From the NCBI GenBank assembly GCA_963922205.1, contig CAWUHX010000012.1, positions 62,001 to 126,000 of the forward strand: a stretch of 64,000 bases of DNA, given 5' to 3'. Shown piece after piece: positions 53,003 through 64,000 of the stretch. Positions within the stretch are counted from its first letter, which is position 1. Every line of letters starts with the position of its first letter. The notes below the pieces were generated by a model. That model was not told the DNA's origin and did not search any database. It saw only the letters and a program-made list of their open reading frames with translations. Source of the stretch: Romanomermis culicivorax. Its lineage: Eukaryota; Nematoda; Enoplea; Mermithida; Mermithidae. The position numbers were made by a program, and so were the translations under genes.

Positions 53003-55576
53003 GGCCGGTATCACGACGTGCAGAAGACAGAAATTGTTGAAAACGCAACTTGAAAATCAGCAGTCTAATGAAACAGTTATGTAAAGTTGATTACAAGTGT
53101 AAGTTGGAAAATTTTAGAGGCAATTATAATCGTTTTGTAATTATAGATGAAGCGATTGAAGTTTCGGTAATGCAGCCTTATAAAAGAACAGGAAGTAAAT
53201 AATGATTGAAAAAAGATGATCGTCGAAGAATCTGAATCATGACGAAAATATTTCTTGAACTGGGTCAATGAGCGTACCGTAATTTTGAATAGAAGCTATC
53301 CTGCGACCATCAATCACTTAAGACACGATTTCTGAGAAGTTCTACTTTTACTATGATAAGTTAAAAATTAATCATATCTCAAAATAAGAAATTTTGGGTA
53401 GTTTCGTGCGCTGAATTTCATGGTATCATTGGTTTTGCTTGGTTCGCACCGCTACAGTATGCCAAAGTTTGAAAATTGATGTATTTTTGGCATATTTCAG
53501 TGGTCTTGCTAGTCAAGCGATATTTCAGGATCGGATTGATCTCACTCGATAAATGAATATTCATTTTACACAAGAAAGAATAAGCCATCTTTTGATGTGA
53601 TATTTACAGTAAATAGTTGTACACTACACTTTTTTCAGAAAGTTTGAAGTGTCAAAAATGAGCCATCAAAATTAAAAAAATTTTGTTTATGTGCACTCCC
53701 ATGCAGCTTCCCATCGGATGCCGCAGAATTTTATTTTCACATTTTATAGTTCTTGCATTTTTACTGTATTAGTTAAAGTTTCATCAAAATTTTTGCAATG
53801 TTTTAGAAGCTGCACAGCTCTGAAGAAGGTATGCTCATGCTCAGAAGTCACTGCATTTTCCAAGTGGCGCTTGTCTACCCCCTGTGATACATTTGTTATC
53901 TGTACTATAGAATCGTCAAATAATTAACGGACTATAGTTTGATGTATTAATTATTTCACAAAGGAACATTTTACACTCCGCAAAAAAATTTAAACTGTGG
54001 ATAATGAAAAGAGGAAAAAGGAAAATCCTGTTTAGGGGCACTCCCGGGCACCTTCACCAGTGATGCCGAGGAATTATATATTTTTATAGTTTAGTCCATA
54101 CATTCCTACTCTAGCTGTGAGAGTAATATCGTCCCTATAGCGCGCCGTTTTGAGAGCTGTAGAGATTTGCATTCACTGAAGTGTCATTCAAATATTTTTC
54201 GAGCCCGGATAAATGCCCAACCAATTAAATTCTGGGAATACATGATGCTTCTTTACCTAATACATAAGAAGAAAAATGTGGCTCGAAGTCCTCATAAATT
54301 TTCATTGATATAGGTTCGATGGTTGCTGAACGAAGTGTCTCAAATGAAAAACTTGAAATTTCGAAAACTTTCAGTAAATTTCAGAAATCGAGTGGTTATT
54401 TAAAGTTCATTAACAGGAAAACGACAAGTGCTATTCAGATGCCCTTTGCTGCATTGGAAAGGCACTGCAATCTGCTATCACTTGCTGAATTTGTGTCTGG
54501 CTGACATCACGTGGTATGAAACAGACTGCCTCCAACTATAGAGCACTTTCTCACAGCATATAAGATAGGCCGGAGTCCGACAGCCGACATTTTATTTTGT
54601 AACATTAAACTCGCACCTTCGATTTTTTCAATCAAATTCCTGAAGTGAGGAGGTTTTGTTGCGTCTCTTCTAGAGCATCCTGTTGCCCAACAGTTGTAAA
54701 TAGATCGATGAAATTTTAGCAGTGATCCGACTCAATCTTTTCTTTGTATTCGCCTAATCTGAACATTTTCAATTTTTTCTGCATCTCGTTGATGGCATGT
54801 TTAGTGAAATTAATCAGCATTTTTGTACCAGCTTTCAGAATGTGCAGACACCTATAGCTCCCAAAACAGTACATTAATCTGATTGAAATTTTATCACAAT
54901 ATGTCAGACATTAGTGGCTGCAGAAATCAAGAAAAAAAATTCTGCGGCATCCTATGGGAAGGTGTCCAAGTCGGGCTCCAAATGACTTTTTCGTTTATTC
55001 CGACTTACTTTTTGACACTTTAAAACAGCATAAAAAGTGTAAAGTTAGGGATTGAAAATCTTTTTTGATGTCTGACTATGATATTTCGAAACACGTATAC
55101 AGACTGAAAAATGTCAAAAAATATAAAAATTCTAAACTTTACAGTACTGTAGCCATGCGAATTTTCACTTTTATTCAAAATGAATGTTGCCGCGATATTT
55201 AGGGTGTAAAACTAATCAAAATATCTCATTTTCAGATAATATTAATTTTCAACTCATCATAGGTCAATGGAAGAGAAGGTAGAATCTCTCAGAAATCCTA
55301 TCTTAAAAATAAAGTATAGTCGTTACTGGGTGAATTCAAAGCATTCTTCGACGTTACATTTGGGCTTTAATAGAACGTACAAAAGGAAACAAAATAGAAA
55401 CTGTCATGAAAAAACGGTATGCAGATTAGAGCAACAAAAACAGAATCAAATAAATTTGGATATGATCGGAAGAAAGAAACTTTGTGTATGTTATTTTCAA
55501 ACAAAAAAGCCACGAGAATGTATGCTGGATGAATATTCAAATTAGTATACTACAATCAATCTGACAATCGATAAAA
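53003..55576. other. Intergenic region between membrane-protein and pseudophosphatase genes
   Basis: 2.6 kb of AT-rich sequence, presumably with the promoter of the membrane-protein gene. CTGCAATCT/CAGCAAT-like and TTCAAAATGAATG fragments near 55180 may be family B remnants. A 92-residue plus-strand frame (55267-55545) has four Cys near its end but no recognised family. No supported gene. Confidence 0.4.
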
Positions 55577-55935
55577 TCATAGCACAGTACACGTATTCAT
55601 AATGCTCCAATTCGAAGGTGCCCGCACCGCTTGAACATCCGATCGTTTCAAAAAGCTTTCGTCCGCGTTATTACTGTAACCGGCAACCGTCAAAGGCGGA
55701 ATGGGTCTTTTGGCCGACAAGTTCCAAACATGCTTATTGTTGCTATTATTGGTATTATTGTGGCTATCAGCGATCATTTCGTCTAAAGCCAGAACGCATG
55801 AGAACGGGTAATGGACGCCCAACGAGGTCATTCCGGCCGCATTATTGACCACGGTCGATTTGCCCATCAACCATCGGGCGCAAAAGTCCAAAGTGGAACT
55901 GTGGCCGACGACGACTAAAAGGCCTTTGGTATTAT
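55577..55935 (-). CDS. Pseudophosphatase C-terminal exon
   Basis: Acceptor CAACTATAG|ATAATACC at 55935/55936; stop TGA at 55577. Includes LLVVVGHSSTLDFCARWLMG and an Asn-rich insertion (SHNNTNNSNNKH) absent from the active paralogue. Confidence 0.75.
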
Positions 55936-57370
55936 CTATAGTTGGAAAAAATTTTACATGGGAAAAGAACAGAATATCAAAATACGGAACGTTTTCGGTG
56001 GACTCTGGTTTGGAACAAGTTGTATTGCAATCTAGAATACTGACATGAGTAATTTTAGATAAGTCGTTCTTTCCAAATGGGCCTTATTTACATCGGGATT
56101 TTCATAAAAGTAGTACTTGTCTCAGCAACTAGGTGCGACTGAAACGAGCATATGAAAAACGGCATCTGATTGAGCGCACCGCGATCTAAAAATTATTTCA
56201 TGATGCTGACGATTTCATTATGGGTGGAAAAACGATATTTCAGTTCTCAAGAAGACTATCGATCAGACGCATTTGAGTGTCCTATGCTTCTTTGGTCGCT
56301 GAGATCAGATACGGACAGGTTTACCATCATTAAGTACATTCATGGAAATTTTGATGCGAACAAGATTCACTGAAAGAAGGATTAGTGTGGCCTTTACTCA
56401 GCTCGATTTGGCCATTGAATGCACTACAACATGAATGATTTCAGAATTTCTACAGGAAATTTCCGGGCCTTTGCAAGACTGAGCGAGAAGCTCTAGTGTA
56501 ACTATTTTAGTAAGTGCCAAATTTGAAAAAAATGCGGTAAGAATCAATTCGGTTTTCTAGCTGTCATAAACAAAAATTTGGAATTGCTTGTCCTCGGTCT
56601 CTATTTGATAAAAGAAAAACAGACTTGCCTGATTAGAGTATCATCAGAACTGGCACCAACCAATAAAAATCATACTGACTTTTTTACGTCAAGTACGTAC
56701 GGATTCACAATTTTCAAAATTTACCTGCCAAATATTTGGTCATAAGTTGCGACATAACGTAACAAATACGGTAATTATACTGCGCGATGGTCTCATTGAT
56801 CTTATTTTGCATATCTTTTAGGCTAATTATCGGTTTATAATCGTTGTCTAACCAAAAGTAACCATTTTCGCTTGTAGATTTGAAATCGACGAATTTCGGC
56901 CATTTTGGCCTATGAAATCCGGCCCAGTGGAATAGGCCTGGTTCAACGATTATCCTGTTGCGGAAAGAGTCGATTTGCCTGGCCATGGTGCAAGCCGTTT
57001 GTATGCACATTAATGAGGGGGATGCAATCACAGCTTTCAAATGGAGCTGAAAACGTGAAACCAAAATACGAGCGGTACAAAAGATCAGTCGGACTTCAAC
57101 GCGTGTTAAGACTGGATACATGCTCGCCACAATGACCTTGTGATCTTTTGACATCATTTTTTATTTCGCAGTAAATCTCATTTCCCAATTATCATAAAAG
57201 TTCTCAGAAAGTGTTGTCGCAAGAGTTCTTACGTGGCATCTCGACATTCCTCGCCCAACCATTTGGGACGTCAATGAGCCCATTTCGGACAGAGGAGGAT
57301 CGTCAGCATATTCACATAATGGGCGATCAAATAGTCTTGGTGGTTGATTTAAATCATACGGTTTATATAC
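55577..57370 (-). CDS. Diverged UBASH3-like histidine phosphatase paralogue, likely pseudophosphatase
   Basis: Exons 57233-57370, 56725-57046 and 55577-55935 join in phase to ~273 residues of the PGAM-type domain. Motifs: YKPYDLNQPPRLFDRPLCEY, LSEMGSLTSQMVGRGM, SPSLMCIQTACTMARQ, VEPGLFHW, VVVGHSSTLDF and VHYPFSCVLALDE. Compared with the paralogue at 29326-34615, the catalytic Arg of SPSLRC is Met and GHG is GHS. An RHGE exon was not found; the only candidate upstream reads VVVRQRS. The acid of EPGLF and the second His remain. It may bind phospho-ligands without turnover. The 5' end is beyond 57370 and is disturbed by a Gypsy element. Confidence 0.75.
56725..57046 (-). CDS. Pseudophosphatase middle exon
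   Basis: Acceptor TTTTCAG|CTCCATTTG at 57046/57047; donor GGCAG|gtaaat at 56724/56725; 322 nt. It fuses the regions that are split between exons 3 and 4 of the active paralogue, so an intron was lost here or gained there. Confidence 0.75.
57233..57370 (-). CDS. Pseudophosphatase 5' exon found
   Basis: Acceptor TTTACAG|GTATATAAACC at 57370/57371; donor TGCCAC|gtaaga at 57232/57233; 46 codons, phase 0. It corresponds to the first half of exon 3 of the active paralogue. Confidence 0.75.
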
Positions 57371-57736
57371 CTGTAAAGAAACAAATATCCATATTTCAAT
57401 AGCGATATTATTTGCAATCGAAAGTTGGGCAATGGAAATTGTGATGGGAACTGATCCGCGAGGAATACAAAAGCATGCCATGTAGGTTTTAGAAAAGAGC
57501 ATGAATCTAGATCAAATGACTTGCAAAGTCGAAAAGGGAGAACTAAAATTTAAAACAAGAATATGTCACAAAATGAGAACTCAAAAATTTAAATTGAAGT
57601 AGGTCAATTTGATTATTCTATTCATAGTAACCCTATACATGCCAAAATTTACATGACATAAATCAAATATATAAATTTTGATACATTGATGGTGCATCTA
57701 GTAAGCGATTTGAAACCTTGAGAATAAGTGTACCTT

Positions 57737-57955
57737 TCAAGCCGACTGTAACAAGCAACTACGCTGTCGAACAACCACTTTGCTGTGATGAGCATCAAAA
57801 AGAGGAGTTGTTATAATGCACCAAAAATCGTAATCAAAGTGTTGAGGTGGTCTCAGGTGCACGTGTTCAGCTTCCGGCGTCGGTGCGCAGGCGGTTGGAC
57901 ACGGCGAAAAGTGGCCGAAAGAAAGTGATAAATTTGCATAGATGTATGCTGCCAC
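57737..57955 (-). pseudogene. Candidate degenerate upstream exon of the pseudophosphatase
   Basis: An open frame ending SKVVVRQRSCLLQSA, a stop, and AAG|gtacac. KVVVRQ aligns with the K-x-x-V-x-RHG start of the domain, but the His is Gln and there is a TGA before the donor. The upstream part (PTPEAEHVHLRPPQHFDYDF) is unrecognised. It may be a dead exon or coincidence. Confidence 0.25.
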
Positions 57956-57985
57956 TGTTTTGCGGTTTTTCTGTTTGTTAGTCAG

Positions 57986-58318
57986 TGTTAAAAAGATTCG
58001 TTTTATGGAGCGACGCCGTCATCGCCTTTATTCAATATTTTTGTTTATTATTGTTTATTTGGCGTCGCCACTAGTCACCCAACACAACTCGAACCTGTAA
58101 GTTGTTTTGTTTTGTGAGCGTAGAGGTTGGAGTTCATAAGGATAGGATTGGAGACTTGGGTAGGATCTCCTGAGGTACGTGCCAAGGTGTTCTGCCTGAG
58201 GTTTGGTGAAAGTTCTGGCGAGTAGCTGGTGAAACGTCTGGGAGAGTTTTGTGTTTATTGTTGTTGTTAGCCTGTGGTCAGAACTATTGCATAGTGTTGA
58301 CCCCACAGTTGCCTAACA
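57986..58318 (+). repeat. Gypsy 5' LTR (333 bp)
   Basis: Begins TGTTAAAAAG and ends TTGCCTAACA, giving the TGTTA...TAACA inverted termini. Its second half (from TTGTTTTGTGAGCG, ~58095) is repeated near the window end from 63833. The start is inferred from the termini, because the other LTR lacks this part. Confidence 0.65.
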
Positions 58319-58320
58319 AG

Positions 58321-58338
58321 TGGTGGACTCTTAACGCC
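58321..58338 (+). other. Gypsy primer-binding site
   Basis: TGGTGGACTCTTAACGCC, beginning with the TGG expected to pair with a tRNA CCA end, two bases after the LTR. The tRNA was not identified. Confidence 0.5.
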
Positions 58339-58426
58339 TCTCACGACGGATAACTGGAGAACCACCAGAAAAATAACTAAACCTCCTGGGTTTTATTTGC
58401 AGGCACATACCAGAAAAATTAAAAAG

Positions 58427-61400
58427 ATGAGTATTCCGGTAGGAAAAACGTTGAGGACTCCTCCTAGGTCACATGAACCTAGTGTTTCGAATCTCGACTC
58501 TGCTGAACAACACGCAGCGGTAGAAAAGGTTCAAGCACAGGCGCCTGAGACTGAAGGAAGGAGAGAGAGTAGAAATGCCGAAGTGGCAAAAATGGAAGAA
58601 GAGTTGAGGAGAAGTGGTTTTGAGATGGCTAGGTTAGCCGAGATTGAAACTACGGTAAGTGGTAGTGTCAGAGGTCAGCAGACTTTTGAGAGAGAGAGAC
58701 CGACATCGCCCACAAAGTTGGTCCATCCGATGGCCGAGACGCTGGAGGAGATTAGACGGAAGTCGAAACCGGCGTGGAGGTCAAACATGATGGACATGAA
58801 TTACGACGAATATTACGAGGACGCGCCGGCCGATTTATAGGACGATAAATATTCGAGGCGATACGACCCCGAAATGGCGAATTTTATTCGGTGAGAGGAG
58901 CAGAGGGATCGAGTCGATCCCAAGGACGTACGAATTAACGCGCCGGAGAAAAAGGTCGAATTATTGATCAAAGTTATCGAAAGCGCGCAAGTCAAGGAAA
59001 GGGAAACGGAAGAAGATCAACGGAAGAAGATAGGTGAGTCTTCTTACCTTGAGAATAGAGTTGAGAGAGTAAGTGAACCTAAGAGAGAGGTTCACTCAGA
59101 GGTTTATATCAGGTCTCAAGAGGACAGAGACAAATATTTGGGTAGAGATAGAGGTTGGACTGAGGAGCCGCAGAGTTCGAGGAATGCTGAACAAGCACAA
59201 TCGAATGCCTATGGTTACTCAGAGAATAGGAGGTCTAGGGAAAGGAAGGTGACTATTTGCGACGAATCGTCCCAGGGAGAGGATAGGTTTTCTCGTCCCA
59301 CTCCTTGGAGAGATACCGCAAATAGAGCTGACCTTAGCCCTGAGAGGAGGAGAAAGAGAAAGTCGAAGAGTCGAAAGAGATCTCACAGATCAAGAGCTAG
59401 GAGTAGACATTACTCAGATAGTGATAATAGCAGTTCATCTACGTCGAACTCTAGCTCAAGTGTAGAAGTGGATGTGAGAGATGTGGTAAAGGCCTTGAAA
59501 CATAGACCTTTGCATGATAGTATAAAGCCGACGGAGGCTTTGAAATTTTTTACTGATCTGGAAAGTGAATTTCTGGAGAATACGGCTGATAAGGTGAAGA
59601 AGGAGTGTTTGAGAAGATTGTCTCAAAACACGGCTAGAAGGATAGCGAGAACATCCTCAAGTTATACAGAAGCGCGGAGAAATATTCTAAAGTATCTCGC
59701 GCCAACTTATGATTTGACGATGCTCAAAAGAGAGTTGTTTAATATGAAACAGGAGGAAGGCGAGTCAGCCTTAGAGTTTTTAAAAAGGTTGAGTAATCAT
59801 GTGGATCTGGTCTATGCAGATCAGAGTGATCAAGTAAGGCAAGAGAACATTATTAATGCCTTCATTTATAAGAGTAGTCCGTTGTATCAGACGGAGTTGC
59901 AGGATGTATTGCCATCGATGAAAACATGGCAAGACCTTGCATACACCGTAACTCAGATTGATAAGAAGTATAAGAATGTGTTTACTACTTTTGGAGCCAA
60001 GGATAAACCAATTGTGGTGAATCAAGTTGTAGCTATGGAAGAGAAGTGCCCGGAAATTGCTTTTGTAGGGAATGCTCTGTATGGAAGTACTAAAAATTAT
60101 AACCAGACGAAGTCAAGACCACAAAATCAGTTGCAAAAGGCAGTGGAAGAGGAGAGAAGTGAGGAGAATGCTGAAGAGATGCAACCTGGCCTGTCGCCTC
60201 GTGATGTCAAAAAGTCTAACGAGGAGCAGGCCAAGGAGTCTTTTTTAGCTATTCTCTCAAAGGAGTGGCTACAATTGGTTCAGAAAGTAGATAAATTACA
60301 AGTTACTGAGAATGAAGCTTTAAAGGAGTTGACTACTGTGAAGACTGCGTCTGCTGAAAAGCAGAAGCAGTTAAAGCAGCAGAGACCCTACTGCATATAT
60401 CATAAAAATAATACGCATGCTACAGAGGAGTGTAAAACATTAGCATACCGGCGTCAGCAACAGCAGCCCGGTGGATTTAACCATGGCATGTCTAATCAGT
60501 ATTATGGTGGTGATAGGAATGCTTCATTTAGAGGAAGTTTTAGAGGTAGAGATGGACCTCAGTTTGGATTTAGAGGAAGAGGAAGAGGTGCCTATTATGT
60601 AGGATTCCCTGAAGAAGATCAAATGTATGGGTACGACCCAGAGTTTGAGAGATACAGGGAATTCTGCAGACTTAGAGAACAAGGCATCCAGTTGCAGAGG
60701 CAGCCTCAGTTGATGTTACCTGCATCAACTAGTCAACCCGCTATTCAGGCTAGTACCATCCAGGATCAGTCTGGATCATTTGTTTTGAACCAGTCGCAAC
60801 CTAGTTCGCATAACGTAATGGTGACAAGCCGTACGGATGTGGATGATGAAAGTGATCAGAGTAGAAACAAATCTTCTAGTTTGGTTCTCGGAAGTATTAT
60901 TCACCTGGATAAGGTGACACCTCTAGAGAAAGTGAAAGAAAGAGATTTGGCTCATGTGAAATATGGAAGGAAAGCAACGGACATAGAGAGAAGGTTGTTG
61001 GAAAATTATCCGAAAACAGTTCCTTTCTACATAAATGTGGTTATTAAAGAAACGGCTACCAGAGCTTTAATTGATACAGGAGCTCAGTGTACGGTCATGT
61101 CTTCTAAGCTCCTGAAAAGGGCATTAGACGTTGATTATACAGTGTACCCTCGTATTCTTAAAGTGACTGTAGCTGATGGAAAAATTGTGCATGCCTATGG
61201 GTATGTACCAGTTTGTATGAAGACTGAATTTGGAAATTTTCCAGTCAATGTTATAGTGTTGCCAGATGCAGGTGAGGACCTGATCTTAGGCACAGATTTT
61301 TTAGCACACCCAGATTTAGGTGTGGTGATTGATTTTAAAAGGAATGCCATGACGATACAAGGCATTCAGAGAAAGATTGACGTAGTTCAAGTTCCTTCTG

Positions 61401-63889
61401 TAACTACTGTGCAAACGGTAATGGAAGAAATAACTAAAGTCAGTGTGGCGTCGACTGATTGCATAAATCAAATTGTTTATCCAAAAGTCTGCCTGCTAAA
61501 GACAACTGTTGCAATTGTTGCATGTAGTAAAACCTACATTCCATATGGAACAGATGTTTTGATGAAGGCAAAACTTTGGGATCAACATGGAGATGCCACA
61601 TTGAACGGAATTATTGTCGAATTGAAAGATTCTGAAAGGAAGTTCAGAATGGAGAAAGCGGTTGTAGACGGATCACAAGAGGAGTTTGTAGTACTAATCT
61701 CCAATACCACGGGTTCTGGTTGTCGGTTTGAGAGAGATCAAATCATTGGCTATACAGAATCTATGCTTATTGAAGATGATGATACGTACAAGAAGGTGAA
61801 GGAAATGAAAAAGATAAAGGAGGAAAAGGAATATCAGACCTGTATGGTAAAGGAAGGAATGCCTGCATTATCAAAAGCTGATTCTGTAGAGTTCTATACT
61901 TCACTATGCAAGATGATATCTAAGGCGAAAATATCAGAAGAGCAGAAGACGGGAGCTATAGAGTCTTTGTTGAAGTACAGAGATGTCTTTAGCTTGCCTG
62001 GTGATCCGGCTACTACAACCCCAGCTCTGACATGCAAGATAGATACAGGAGATGCAAGACCTGTAGCAAAGAGATATTACAGAGCTTCAATTAATAGTCG
62101 GCCAGGAGTAAGGCGACATATAAAGGAGATGTTGGATCAGGGAGTGATCGAGCCCTCGAAGTCACCGTGGGCTGCACCTCTGTTCCTGGTTGGAAAGAAA
62201 GATGGAACTACGAGACCCATAGTTGATTTTAGAGGTATAAACGAAGTGACCAAGGATGATAAATATCCCATCCCGAGAATGGATGACTATTTAGATTGCC
62301 TTGGAAGAGCGAAGTTTTATACGACTCTAGATTTGAAGTCGGGATATTGGCAGGTCCCGATGGAGGAGGAGAGCAAGGAGAAGACGGCTTTTATATGCCA
62401 AGAGGGCTTGTTTCAGTTTAAAGTGATGCCGTTTGGATTGAAGAATGCACCTGCTGAATTCCAAAGGATGATGGAGAGAATCCTTGGGGATTTGGTATGG
62501 AAAATTTGCCTAGTGTACATAGATGATATTATCATCTTCTCGAATACGTTGGAGGAACACTTAGAGAATTTGAAATTGGTGCTAGAAGCGTTGAGAAAGG
62601 CGAAGTTGACTCTTAAGCCAGAGAAATGTGAATTTCTTCCCGAGAAGGTGCACTTTTTAGGGCACATCTTGGATGCGAACGGAATTTCTCCAGATCCTAA
62701 GAAGGTCAAGGCGATAACGGAATTTCCATTCCCGGATTCTGTTAAGAAAATGCAAAGATTCCTAGGTATGCTACAATGGCGTAAGAAATTTATACCAGAC
62801 CTAGCAGCACTAGCTGAACCCTTGTACAAATTAACGGGCAAGAAGGGAACATGGAATGTGACGGAGTTACATTACACAACTTTTGAGAAGCTCAAAGTAG
62901 CATTGACCTCAGTACCTTTCTTAAGACATCCAATTTTAGATGGATCTGCGCGATTCATTCTTCAAACGGATGCCAGTGGAATTGCATTGGGAGCAGTGTT
63001 ATGTCAAGAGACTGACTCGGAACGTTGGGTGATAGCCTACAATAGTCGGATATTGCAGGCAGAAGAAAGGAAATGGTGCACCACCAAAAGGGAATGCTTA
63101 GCTGTGGTTTACGGCCTTAAAATTTATAAACATTATCTTTTGGGCCAAAAGGTCAGGATTCAAACTGACCACAAACCATTATTATCAATGAGGGTCAACA
63201 CACAGACTAATGACAAACTCAAGAGGTGGTACGCATTCATTTGCCAGTTCAATCACAAGTTGGAGTACGTGCCTGGCAGACAGAATGCCATGGCAGATTT
63301 TCTCTCCAGGAAGGAGGAGCCGGATGAACAGAAAGAGAAGTTGCCACCGAAATGGGAGCTTATCTTTCAGAAAGAAGAAGTGAAATCTCTTGCTGAAGAC
63401 GAAGTCCTTAACCAAAACCACAAAGTTTTAGTGAAACAACTTCGGGAACTCAGAGGAGATGAAGTGGATGAGGCTGTAGGAGTCTTCACTCCGGTGAAGA
63501 TGGCCACAGCTTCAGTGGCTTCAAAGTATGATGTTAGTGATGAAACTCGACTTAATATTTCTCCAGAATTTGATAATTATCGAACGCCTGAGAAATATGA
63601 AATTGAGGCGGTAGTCACTAGACAAATGGCAAAAAACTTGCAGCAGGAGGAAAAAGGACATCCTCCTGGGCAAGCAAAACCTGTAGAAAAGGTGAAGAGA
63701 ATTTTTGAACCGAAGGAGAAGGAGTTTGAAGAAGCCCCAGAAATTGAAGATGGTAGACCGAAAGGGCTTATCTCAAATGCCTTGATGTCAAAGTTGCAAG
63801 GAAAGGATAAAGATTTAAAAGTGATCTTCGAGTATTGTTTTGTGAGCGCAGGGGAGGTTCTTATAAGTAGTTCGAGTATTGTTTTGTGA
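58427..63889 (+). pseudogene. Gypsy Gag-Pol (protease, RT, RNase H), two stops in gag
   Basis: A single frame from ATG 58427 is interrupted by TAG (58838) and TGA (58892), then open to 63889. Gag: a charged Arg/Ser-rich region, then a capsid-like block (59480-59960), then CIYHKNNTHATEEC (60394-60435), a C-x2-H-x4-H-x4-C knuckle variant. Protease: ALIDTGAQCTVMSS (from ~61066) with LGTDFLAHPD. RT: IVDFRGINEV, TTLDLKSGYWQVPM, MPFGLKNAPAEFQ and VYIDDIIIFS (~62515), all catalytic Asp present. RNase H: LQTDASGIALGAVL, KRECLAVVYGL, IQTDHKPLLS. After RNase H comes a charged tail with no integrase zinc finger or DDE core. Not autonomous. Confidence 0.85.
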
Positions 63890-64000
63890 GCGCAGGGGAG
63901 GTTCTTATAAGTTTAGGATTGGAGACTTGGGTAGGATCTCCTGAGGTACGTGCCAAGGTGTTCTGCCTGAGGTTTGGTGAAAGTTCTGGCGAGTAGCTGG
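63827..64000 (+). repeat. Partial Gypsy 3' LTR with a 44-bp tandem duplication
   Basis: A 44-bp segment starting TTCGAGTATTGTTTTGTGAG occurs twice (63827-63870, 63871-63914). The sequence then follows the 5' LTR from AGGATTGGAGACTTGG to the window end. The first ~110 bp of the LTR are missing, so pol joins directly to mid-LTR. Confidence 0.75.

Larger units (their letters stand above)
57986..64000 (+). mobile_element. Ty3/Gypsy LTR retrotransposon, integrase-deleted, cut by window end
   Basis: 5' LTR 57986-58318, primer-binding site from 58321, one long gag-pol frame to 63889, then LTR sequence from 63827. Pol order is protease, RT, RNase H, as in Ty3/Gypsy. Integrase should follow RNase H but LTR sequence follows instead. 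It lies upstream of, and antisense to, the pseudophosphatase gene. Confidence 0.85.

Noticed and set aside
53691-55545. Several 60-92 residue plus-strand frames
   Set aside because: No motifs, compositional bias of AT-rich intergenic DNA, and no splice logic linking them.
62413-62841. 142-residue minus-strand frame
   Set aside because: Antisense of the Gypsy reverse transcriptase.

Overview
This is nuclear DNA from an invertebrate animal. It is AT-rich, its genes are interrupted by GT-AG introns of very different lengths, and it carries the usual animal transposon classes (PIF/Harbinger, Penelope-like, Ty3/Gypsy, many MITEs). No bacterial-style gene packing, rRNA or functional tRNA gene was seen. 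A pair of UBASH3-type histidine phosphatases without visible UBA or SH3 domains, and a TTTCAG acceptor 20 bp before one start codon, hint at a nematode-like ecdysozoan, but the species is not settled. || Host genes. (1) 924-17088, minus strand: a wolframin (WFS1) orthologue. I traced its exons by matched splice phases and by resemblance to the known wolframin transmembrane and C-terminal luminal regions; the first N-terminal exons are missing. (2) 29326-34615, plus strand: a five-exon histidine phosphatase with a 165-residue Ser-rich repetitive N-terminus and all the catalytic motifs. (3) 45448-53002, minus strand: an unrecognised single-pass membrane protein with a Lys/Ser-rich tail, three exons found and the 3' end not found. 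(4) 55577-57370 and probably further, minus strand: a diverged paralogue of (2) that has lost a catalytic Arg and is probably a pseudophosphatase. || Assembly. 2082-6614 and 6715-11249 are the same 4.5 kb sequence on either side of a 100-N gap. They differ almost only in homopolymer lengths. This is an unmerged contig overlap, so the wolframin membrane exon appears twice by artefact, and homopolymer errors break its frame differently in each copy. || Repeats. Most of the rest is nested mobile DNA. A ~250-bp TA-type MITE (family A) recurs throughout; one copy was split by a 3.6-kb PIF/Harbinger transposon with TTA duplications (37829-41426), another by a composite repeat (46061-48645). The composite family occurs three times (17842-21470, 21648-27229 inverted, 46061-48645). 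It couples a long-TIR element to a ~90-bp satellite array and a unique module. Also present are a Penelope-like GIY-YIG remnant with a tRNA-like tail, a GC-rich foldback MITE with TTA duplications, two further Harbinger relics, several unnamed TIR elements, a 400-bp pentanucleotide repeat in a wolframin intron, and a Ty3/Gypsy element (57986-64000) that keeps protease, RT and RNase H, lacks integrase, and has two in-frame stops in gag.
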